From Lysobacterales bacterium (GTDB lineage Bacteria; Pseudomonadota; Gammaproteobacteria; Xanthomonadales; Xanthomonadaceae): a DNA stretch of 5,451 nt. The stretch lies in assembly GCA_015655035.1 (NCBI GenBank), contig JAATFS010000226.1, forward strand, positions 1 to 5,451, read 5' to 3'. The notes beneath the pieces are model-generated. The model ran no database searches. It saw nothing but the letters and a program-made list of their open reading frames with translations, and was not told the origin of the DNA. The position numbers were made by a program, and so were the translations under genes. Positions 1 to 4,490 of this stretch are shown piece after piece. Numbering within the stretch: the stretch's first letter is position 1; each line of letters begins with the position of its first letter.

Positions 1-13
1 GTTCCCGGTGGCT

Positions 14-1102
14 TCAGCAGGGGCGCAGGCGCAGGCGCAGGTCCTGACCGAGCTGGCGGCTGTCCAGTAATTGCAACGGGATGCGCTGCGCCATGCGCTC
101 GATACCCAGGCCAGCCAGCAATGGGCGGGCATCGTCGCCCAGCAGCAGCGGCGCCATGTACACCAGCAATTCGTCCGCCAGGCCGGCACGGAGCAGCGCA
201 CCGCTCAGGGTCGCGCCGGCCTCGACCTGGACTTCGTTGATGCCGCGTTCGGCCAGCAGCCGCAGGACTGCGTGCAGGTCGAGCCGGCCTTGGTGCAGGC
301 CGACTGCGGCGAATTCAACGCCCGCGATCTCGGGCGCGACGACACCAGGGGCGTGCAGATACAGCGTCGGGGCAGTCCCGTCGCGCACCTTCGGCTGCGC
401 CAGCGTGCGCAGTTGCGCGTCCAGCACCACCCGCAGCGGCGGAGCGAAGGCGCTGCCGTCGGCCAAGCGCACGGTCAACGCCGGATCGTCGGCGAGCACG
501 GTGCCGGCGCCGGTGAGAATGGCCGAGGCGCGCGCGCGCCAGCGTTGCACGTCCTGGCGCGCTGCCTCGCCGGTGATCCATTTCGACTCGCCACTGGCCA
601 TCGCAGTGCGGGCATCCAGGCTGCTGCCCAGCTTGATCCGCAGCCACGGGCGGCCGCGCTCGCAACGCGACAGGAACCCGCGATTGAGCTCCCGCGCCTG
701 CGTTTCCAGCAACCCGTAATGCACCTCGATCCCGGCCGCGCGCAATAGCTCGAAGCCGCCGCCATCCACCTGCGGGAACGGGTCGCGCATCGCCGCCACC
801 ACCCGGCTGACGCCGGCCTCGATCAACGCCAGCGCGCACGGCGGCGTACGTCCGTGGTGGGCGCAGGGCTCCAGGCTCACGTAGGCAGTGGCGCCGCGCG
901 CGCGCGCGCCGGCTGCGCGCAGCGCGAACACCTCCGCATGCGGGCCGCCGGCGCGCTGGTGGAAGCCCTCGCCGACCACGCGGTCGCCCTGCACGATCAC
1001 GCACCCGACCATCGGGTTGGGGCGCGTGGTCCAGGCGCCACGCTCGGCCAGCCGCAATGCGTGGGCCATGTAGCCGTGATCGGCAGCGGAAAATCCTGTC
1101 AT
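14..1102 (-). CDS. ribD: Bifunctional riboflavin biosynthesis deaminase/reductase RibD
   Basis: RibD carries out two successive cytosolic steps of riboflavin synthesis: deamination of the diaminohydroxy-phosphoribosylamino-pyrimidine made from GTP, then NADPH-dependent reduction of its ribose to the ribitol form. The 362-residue product has the usual length and two-domain order. The N-terminal zinc deaminase has PNPMVGCV (28-35), PHAE with H55 and E57, and EPC...TPPC giving zinc ligands C80 and C89. The C-terminal reductase starts near residue 152, with KLGSSLDARTAMASGESKWI (157-176), TVLADDPALTVR (201-212) and VEAGATLSG (293-301). The frame is open upstream to 1204, but that part overlaps the acetyltransferase gene and does not look like RibD. 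The ATG at 1102 gives a family-like N-terminus. No clear Shine-Dalgarno precedes it and the upstream stop is only 4 nt away, so translational coupling is likely (inference). The TGA stop is complete at 14-16. Confidence 0.97.
   Translation of the reverse strand: MTGFSAADHGYMAHALRLAERGAWTTRPNPMVGCVIVQGDRVVGEGFHQRAGGPHAEVFALRAAGARARGATAYVSLEPCAHHGRTPPCALALIEAGVSRVVAAMRDPFPQVDGGGFELLRAAGIEVHYGLLETQARELNRGFLSRCERGRPWLRIKLGSSLDARTAMASGESKWITGEAARQDVQRWRARASAILTGAGTVLADDPALTVRLADGSAFAPPLRVVLDAQLRTLAQPKVRDGTAPTLYLHAPGVVAPEIAGVEFAAVGLHQGRLDLHAVLRLLAERGINEVQVEAGATLSGALLRAGLADELLVYMAPLLLGDDARPLLAGLGIERMAQRIPLQLLDSRQLGQDLRLRLRPC
895..909. repeat. 15-nt alternating CG tract inside ribD
   Basis: An uninterrupted (CG)7C run encodes GARAR in the deaminase domain (about residues 65-69). 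A second run of 12 nt, (GC)6, occurs at 528-539 in the reductase domain. Both are in frame and leave RibD intact. Confidence 0.7.
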
Positions 1103-1106
1103 GTCG

Positions 1107-1685
1107 CTATCGGCAATGCGGGGTAGGAGGAACTTCAATCTCGACCGTTTCCGGCATCGATGCAACGGCCGCGACCGGAGTCGCCCGCACCGCCACCTCG
1201 GCATATCGATGCGGCTGCGGGGCGACCCGCATCACCACCACTTGAAGAGGACCCAGCGGCAGATCCGCATGCCACTGCCAACCCAGGCGCCGGTAGAACC
1301 CCACCCGCCCCGGTTCGCAGTACAGGTAGAGCCAGGGAAGCTGCAACTGCGCGGCGGTCGCCACGCAATGCGCCACCAGGCGGGCTCCGACGCCACGGCC
1401 GCGTTGCGACGGACGCACGTACAGCGTGGCAAGCCATGGCGAATACTGGGGAATCTGCGGGTGATCTTCCTGCAACAGGCTGACCGAACCGACCCAGTCG
1501 TCGCCCTCGAGCGCAACCCAGGTCATGGGCAAGTCGGCATCGCCGGTATGCGCGCGCAGCTCGGCGGCAGCGTCCGATCGGCTCCAATCCGGCAGCAATC
1601 CACCGAAAGCCTGCACATGCGCGCACGCCAGCGCCTGTATGTGCTCCGACGCGTCGGCCAGCGCGGCTATCCGCACCGTACTCAC
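1107..1685 (-). CDS. GNAT-family N-acetyltransferase, substrate unknown
   Basis: This is a cytosolic acetyl-CoA-dependent acetyltransferase of the GCN5-related fold. The 192-residue product shows GNAT motif A, LATLYVRPSQRGRGVGARLV (85-104), whose Q94-R95-G96-R97-G98-V99-G100 is the acetyl-CoA pyrophosphate loop. Motif B follows as YLYCEPGRVGFYRRLGW (120-136), with Y131 where GNAT enzymes often place the general acid. Residues from about 157 to 192 form a Pro/Val/Ala-rich tail beyond the core fold. The substrate cannot be read from the sequence. The chosen GTG start shares the 4-bp GTGA overlap with the nrdR stop. A second GTG at 1676 has a better-placed GGTGA ribosome-binding match and would give 189 residues, so the start is uncertain by three codons. 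The same frame stays open upstream through nrdR, but that part is an out-of-frame reading. The TAG stop lies 4 nt before the ribD ATG. Confidence 0.87.
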   Translation of the reverse strand: MSTVRIAALADASEHIQALACAHVQAFGGLLPDWSRSDAAAELRAHTGDADLPMTWVALEGDDWVGSVSLLQEDHPQIPQYSPWLATLYVRPSQRGRGVGARLVAHCVATAAQLQLPWLYLYCEPGRVGFYRRLGWQWHADLPLGPLQVVVMRVAPQPHRYAEVAVRATPVAAVASMPETVEIEVPPTPHCR

Positions 1686-2212
1686 CGCTTTCCGGTTTTG
1701 TCGGCACCCTTCTCGACTGGAAGCAGCGTCAGCAACGGCAACTGCTCGTTGCCCACCGGCAGCTCGCGCTCGAGCTTCTCGATCTCCTCGCGGAAATCGG
1801 CCACGTCCTCGAAACTGCGATAGACCGAGGCAAAGCGTACGTAGCCGACATGGTCGAGCTTGCGCAACTCCGTCATCACGAATTCGCCGACCCGGATCGA
1901 GGCCACCTCGCGCTCGCCGGACATGCGCAGCTGATGGATCACCGCACGCACCGCGATCTCGATCTGGTCCTCGGAAACCGGCCGCTTCTGCAACGCACGA
2001 TCGAAGCTGGTACGCAGCTTGCGGGCATCGAAGGCTTCGCGGCCACCGTCGGTCTTGACCACCGTCGGCAGCTTCAGCTCGATCGTTTCCAGCGTACTGA
2101 AACGCTCGCCACAGGCCTCGCATTCGCGGCGACGACGAATCGTGGCGCCGTCTTCGGACACGCGCGAATCGATGACGCGGGTATCGCTATGCTGGCAGAA
2201 GGGGCAATACAT
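1682..2212 (-). CDS. nrdR: Transcriptional repressor NrdR
   Basis: NrdR is a zinc-ribbon/ATP-cone repressor. It senses ATP versus dATP and represses ribonucleotide reductase operons by binding NrdR boxes at their promoters. The 176-residue product begins MYCPFCQHSDTRVIDSR. C3/C6 pair with C31/C34 (ECEACGERFST) to form the zinc ribbon, and the linker IRRRREC (25-31) is typical. The ATP-cone spans roughly 49-139, with VVKTDGGREAFDARKLRTSF (51-70) and KRPVSEDQIE (76-85). The C-terminus continues as a charged helix (EEIEKLEREL, 142-151) and an approximately 25-residue tail, so the protein is longer than the roughly 150-residue E. coli form. The start is fixed by C3. No Shine-Dalgarno precedes it; the leader is pyrimidine-rich. 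The TGA stop overlaps the next gene's GTG. No NrdR box was seen in this window, so its targets lie elsewhere. Confidence 0.97.
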   Translation of the reverse strand: MYCPFCQHSDTRVIDSRVSEDGATIRRRRECEACGERFSTLETIELKLPTVVKTDGGREAFDARKLRTSFDRALQKRPVSEDQIEIAVRAVIHQLRMSGEREVASIRVGEFVMTELRKLDHVGYVRFASVYRSFEDVADFREEIEKLERELPVGNEQLPLLTLLPVEKGADKTGKR

Positions 2213-2310
2213 CAGAACGCCGGGAAGGGGCAGGAAGGAGTGGGAAACAAGGCAGTCAATCGCAACAGCTTAGCGCTTTTGCCGCTTCCCCACGTCCTAT
2301 CCGCCACATC
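2213..2310 (-). other. glyA-nrdR intergenic spacer / nrdR leader
   Basis: The 98-bp gap separates the glyA stop from the nrdR ATG. I see no convincing sigma-70 promoter pair and no hairpin followed by a T-run, so read-through from glyA into nrdR is plausible (inference). A weak hairpin with one mismatch (GCAAAAGC / GCTGTTGC, 5-nt loop, 2262-2282) lies 29 bp past the glyA stop. The coding strand between 2222 and 2252 is strongly pyrimidine-rich (28 of 31), and no GGAG-like sequence sits ahead of the nrdR ATG. Confidence 0.6.
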
Positions 2311-3579
2311 TCATCCGTAGACCGGGTACTTGCGGCACTGCGCGGTGACCTTTTCGCGCACCGCTGCAATCACCGTATCGTCGTTCGGCGCATCCAGCAC
2401 GTCGGCGATCCAGTTGGCCAGATCGATGCTGTCCTGCTCCTGGTAGCCGCGAGTGGTGATCGCCGGCGTACCCAGGCGCAGGCCAGAGGTCACGAACGGC
2501 GAGCGCGGATCGTTCGGCACCGAGTTCTTGTTGACGGTGATGTGGGCTTTGCCCAGCGCGGCTTCCGCATCCTTGCCGGATACGTCCTTGCCGATCATGT
2601 CCACCAACATCAGGTGGTTTTGGGTACCGCCGGACACGATCTTGTAGCCGCGTGCGATCAGCGTATTGGCCATCGCCTGCGCGTTCTTCACCACCTGCTG
2701 CTGGTAGCTGGCGAACTCCGGCTCCAATGCTTCCTTGAACGCCACCGCCTTGGCCGCGATCACATGCATCAGCGGACCGCCCTGGATGCCCGGGAACACG
2801 ATCGACTGCAGTTTCTTGACCAGCTCCTCGCTGGCGCCCTTGGCCACGATGATGCCGCCACGCGGGCCGCGCAGGGTCTTGTGGGTGGTCGAGGTGACCA
2901 CGTGGGCGTGCGCCAGCGGGCTCGGGTAGACACCGGCGGCGACCAGGCCGGCCACGTGCGCCATGTCCACGAACAGGTAGGCGCCGACCTTGTCGGCAAT
3001 GGCGCGGAAACGCGCCCAGTCCACCACCTGCGAATATGCACTGAAGCCGGCCACGACCATCTTCGGCTTGTGTTCCAGCGCCAGGCGCTCGACTTCATCG
3101 TAATCGATCAGGCCGTGCTCGTTGACGCCGTACTGGATGGCGTTGAACAGCTTGCCCGAGGCGTTGACCTTGGCCCCGTGGGTCAAGTGGCCACCGTGCG
3201 CCAACGACATTCCGAGGATGGTGTCGCCGGGTTGCAGCAGTGCCAGGTACACCGCCTGATTGGCCTGCGAGCCGCTGTGCGGCTGTACGTTGGCGTACAT
3301 GTCTTCGCTGGAACCGGCACCGAACAATTGCTTGAGGCGGTCGATCGCCAGCTGCTCGGCGATGTCTACGAATTCGCAGCCACCGTAGTAACGCTTGCCC
3401 GGATAGCCTTCGGCGTACTTGTTGGTCAGCTGGCTGCCCTGGGCTTCCATCACCCGTGGGCTGCAGTAGTTCTCGCTGGCGATCAGCTCGACGTGATCTT
3501 CCTGGCGGCCGGCTTCGGCGGCGATGGCCTGGGCCAGTTCTGGGTCGTAGGTTTCAATACGGGCGTCGCGCGGGAACAT
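2311..3579 (-). CDS. glyA: Serine hydroxymethyltransferase GlyA
   Basis: GlyA is the cytosolic PLP enzyme that interconverts serine plus tetrahydrofolate with glycine plus 5,10-methylene-THF. It is the main source of one-carbon units for purine, thymidylate and methionine synthesis. The 422-residue product is full length for the bacterial family (about 417). Visible motifs are ELIASENYCSP (31-41), YAEGYPGKRYYGG (55-67), the PLP-stacking and phosphate region QPHSGSQANQAVY (99-111), FVDMAHVAGL (203-212) with D205 and H208, and VVTSTTHKTLRGPRGG (227-242) with the Schiff-base lysine K234. SGLRLGTPA (365-373) holds the carboxylate-binding R368. The frame is open upstream to 3687, but the family-like N-terminus MFPRDARIE and a GGAG ribosome-binding site fix the ATG at 3579. 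It is the first gene of the minus-strand group that continues into nrdR, with its own probable promoter upstream. Confidence 0.99.
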   Translation of the reverse strand: MFPRDARIETYDPELAQAIAAEAGRQEDHVELIASENYCSPRVMEAQGSQLTNKYAEGYPGKRYYGGCEFVDIAEQLAIDRLKQLFGAGSSEDMYANVQPHSGSQANQAVYLALLQPGDTILGMSLAHGGHLTHGAKVNASGKLFNAIQYGVNEHGLIDYDEVERLALEHKPKMVVAGFSAYSQVVDWARFRAIADKVGAYLFVDMAHVAGLVAAGVYPSPLAHAHVVTSTTHKTLRGPRGGIIVAKGASEELVKKLQSIVFPGIQGGPLMHVIAAKAVAFKEALEPEFASYQQQVVKNAQAMANTLIARGYKIVSGGTQNHLMLVDMIGKDVSGKDAEAALGKAHITVNKNSVPNDPRSPFVTSGLRLGTPAITTRGYQEQDSIDLANWIADVLDAPNDDTVIAAVREKVTAQCRKYPVYG

Positions 3580-3584
3580 CGGAT

Positions 3585-3588
3585 CTCC
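3585..3588 (-). promoter_or_regulatory. Ribosome binding site of glyA
   Basis: GGAG on the minus strand lies 5 nt before the ATG at 3577-3579. It decides this start over the upstream in-frame ATG at 3687, which would place the start within the terminator-like hairpin region and add 36 residues unlike the family. Confidence 0.8.
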
Positions 3589-3615
3589 GGAGCTGCTCAG
3601 GGCCAGGGGGACCGG

Positions 3616-3646
3616 ATTGTAAGCCGCGCGGAGGCCAGGTGACCAA
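3616..3646 (-). promoter_or_regulatory. Probable sigma-70 promoter of glyA
   Basis: On the minus strand, a TACAAT box (3616-3621) matches the -10 consensus at 5 of 6 positions. A poor -35 candidate, TTGGTC (3641-3646), lies 19 bp upstream, or TGGTCA at 18 bp. Transcription would start roughly 30 nt before the glyA ATG, leaving a short leader with room for the GGAG site but no riboswitch. This is assigned by eye; the -35 part is weak. Confidence 0.45.
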
Positions 3647-3692
3647 TTACCGGCCGAGCGGCCCTCGCCCAGTTGGAACGCGCCCAATTGAA

Positions 3693-3716
3693 AGCGGCGC
3701 GCCGGGGCGCGCCGCT
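3693..3716 (-). terminator. GC-rich hairpin, likely terminator of the RcnB-like gene
   Basis: A perfect 11-bp inverted repeat (AGCGGCGCGCC / GGCGCGCCGCT) has only 2 unpaired central bases, so in practice it is a stem of about 10 bp with a 4-nt loop. On the minus strand it begins 20 nt after the RcnB-like stop codon and runs into TTTC, a very short T-tract. Position and stem strength fit an intrinsic terminator separating that gene from glyA, which reads in the same direction. The weak T-tract means termination may be partial or may depend on structure alone. Confidence 0.6.
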
Positions 3717-3736
3717 ATGTCAGCTTCTGCATCGTC

Positions 3737-4255
3737 TCAGCGGTTCAATACCAGGTCGGCGATGATGCCGGTGGCGATGGCGACCATCAGCAGATTGCCG
3801 CGGTCATCGCGCACCCAGTGGTGGCCACGAGGCGGACGGCGGACGTGGTAGCGCGGATAATCGTTCACCACATAGACTGGCCCCTGGTAATAGTCGTGGT
3901 AGCGCTGGCCACGGGCCCAGGAATGTCGCGGTGGGGCGCGATAGCCATAGTCGCGATCCCGCACGCGGGCATCGCGATAGCCCTGCGGGTAGCCGCCGCG
4001 ATAGGCGCGGTGGTCTTCACGGCGATCATCGCGGCGGTAGTCGCGCCGGTCATCACGACGATCGGCCTGCCAGTGGCGCTGATCGCCCCGGCGGTCGGCT
4101 TGCCAGTTCCTGCGGTCGTCATGGCGCTCGCCCCGACCGCCATGGTCGCGATCGTGGCCCCGCCGGTCGCGATCATCGTCGGCAAACGCGGGCGCAGCGA
4201 AGCCGAACGCCAACACGGACGAGAGCACGGCGATAGCAAAGCGATTACGGTTCAT
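3737..4255 (-). CDS. Exported Asp/Arg/His-rich protein with C-terminal RcnB-type domain
   Basis: The 172-residue product starts with a clear Sec signal peptide: basic MNRNR, a hydrophobic core to about residue 20, and an AFA site at 23-25 followed by DDD. The mature protein is therefore expected in the periplasm. Residues 26-106 are low complexity and dominated by Arg, Asp and His, with a duplicated WQADRR unit (51-56 and 62-67). The C-terminal part (about 108-172), with RGQRYHDYY, VVNDYPRYHVRRPPRGHHWV (129-148) and LLMVAIATGIIADLVLNR, resembles the RcnB family. E. coli RcnB is a periplasmic protein needed for nickel/cobalt homeostasis. Whether this one handles metal is inference: its His/Asp content is compatible, but many family members are uncharacterised and no rcnA-like exporter is visible. 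AGGAG at 4261-4265 lies 5 nt before the ATG. The gene is divergent from ettA and followed by a hairpin. Confidence 0.88.
   Translation of the reverse strand: MNRNRFAIAVLSSVLAFGFAAPAFADDDRDRRGHDRDHGGRGERHDDRRNWQADRRGDQRHWQADRRDDRRDYRRDDRREDHRAYRGGYPQGYRDARVRDRDYGYRAPPRHSWARGQRYHDYYQGPVYVVNDYPRYHVRRPPRGHHWVRDDRGNLLMVAIATGIIADLVLNR
4040..4105 (-). repeat. 33-bp tandem duplication inside the RcnB-like gene
   Basis: Two adjacent 11-codon units encode WQADRRGDQRH (4073-4105) and WQADRRDDRRD (4040-4072). By hand count the DNA copies agree at about 24 of 33 positions. All six codons of the conserved WQADRR core match at the protein level, although four of them differ at a synonymous site, which suggests an old duplication kept at the protein level. 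Confidence 0.75.
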
Positions 4256-4327
4256 GGCAGCTCCTGGGAGGTTGTGTCACGACTGCATTAATACCGGTGC
4301 CGGCTTAACCGATTCCTGCTGGAAACG

Positions 4328-4341
4328 CTTACGGACTTACG
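4328..4341. repeat. Short direct repeat CTTACG-GA-CTTACG
   Basis: Two identical CTTACG hexamers are set 8 bp apart in the divergent region, about 73 bp upstream of the RcnB-like ATG. On the minus strand they read CGTAAG-TC-CGTAAG. The layout could be a regulator site, but the 8-bp period does not match one helical turn and no known box is recognised. Confidence 0.3.
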
Positions 4342-4412
4342 TATTCAGGAAAGTGTAGGCGATTCGTTCAGGCGCTGCCGCCGATAGCTGCGCAAGCCCG
4401 TCCGGGGAGCGT

Positions 4413-4429
4413 TGCCGGTATAATCGGCA
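4413..4429 (+). promoter_or_regulatory. Probable ettA promoter (-10 box in an inverted repeat)
   Basis: A perfect TATAAT hexamer at 4419-4424 lies 66 bp before the ettA ATG, predicting a leader of about 60 nt. It is bracketed by TGCCG (4413-4417) and CGGCA (4425-4429), so the -10 lies inside a 5-bp-arm inverted repeat. No good -35 exists: GCCCGT lies at 17-bp spacing, and there is no TG extension. Strength is therefore uncertain, or an activator may be needed (inference). Confidence 0.55.
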
Positions 4430-4448
4430 TCATCCCTTTCCGCTGCCT

Positions 4449-4462
4449 CCGGCCCTGGCCGG
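4449..4462 (+). other. Small hairpin in the ettA leader
   Basis: CCGGCC / GGCCGG can fold into a 5-bp stem with a 4-nt loop about 20 nt before the ribosome-binding site of ettA. It is short, but GC-only, and lies within the predicted untranslated leader. It may have no function. Confidence 0.3.
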
Positions 4463-4490
4463 CGGGTCGCCTGCGCCCTATGGAGCCCCC

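Larger units (their letters stand above)
4256..4490. other. Divergent intergenic region between the RcnB-like gene and ettA
   Basis: This 235-bp region is less GC-rich on its left half and must drive both divergent genes. For the minus-strand gene I can see the AGGAG site and a weak TATTAA box (4288-4293) with GGAATC 17 bp upstream, which is not a sigma-70 -35; no promoter is assigned. For ettA there is a perfect TATAAT. No small ORF or RNA gene is recognisable. Confidence 0.6.

Noticed and set aside
71..748. Long + strand open frame of 225 codons opposite ribD, plus a second overlapping frame at 81-719
   Set aside because: It is antisense to a clear ribD; the translations are Arg/Ala/Gln-rich with no recognisable family, as expected of non-coding frames in GC-rich genes.
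1103..1204. Earlier start for ribD at 1204
   Set aside because: The added 34 residues are Arg-rich, lie inside the acetyltransferase gene and have no counterpart in RibD as I know the family.
1686..2123. N-terminal extension of the acetyltransferase frame through nrdR, suggesting a fusion protein
   Set aside because: This stretch is nrdR read in another frame and has no family character. The GNAT fold is complete from the GTG at 1685 or 1676.
2262..2282. Hairpin after glyA as an intrinsic terminator
   Set aside because: The stem has a mismatch, about half its pairs are A-T, and no T-run follows on the minus strand, so termination is not supported.
2542..3642. 366-codon + strand open frame opposite glyA
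   Set aside because: It mirrors the codon-position GC bias of glyA in antisense. The product is a Val/His/Gln/Arg-rich string without domain signatures, and the opposite strand is a certain gene.
3818..4291. 157-codon + strand frame encoding a very hydrophobic, membrane-like protein
   Set aside because: Reading the Arg/Asp codons of the RcnB-like gene in antisense gives Ala/Val/Ile codons automatically. No ribosome-binding site was noted, and the sense strand has a signal peptide, a good Shine-Dalgarno and a family-like domain.
4256..4490. Riboswitch or small RNA in the divergent region
   Set aside because: Only very short hairpins are visible; there is no multi-stem conserved architecture such as an FMN or glycine aptamer.
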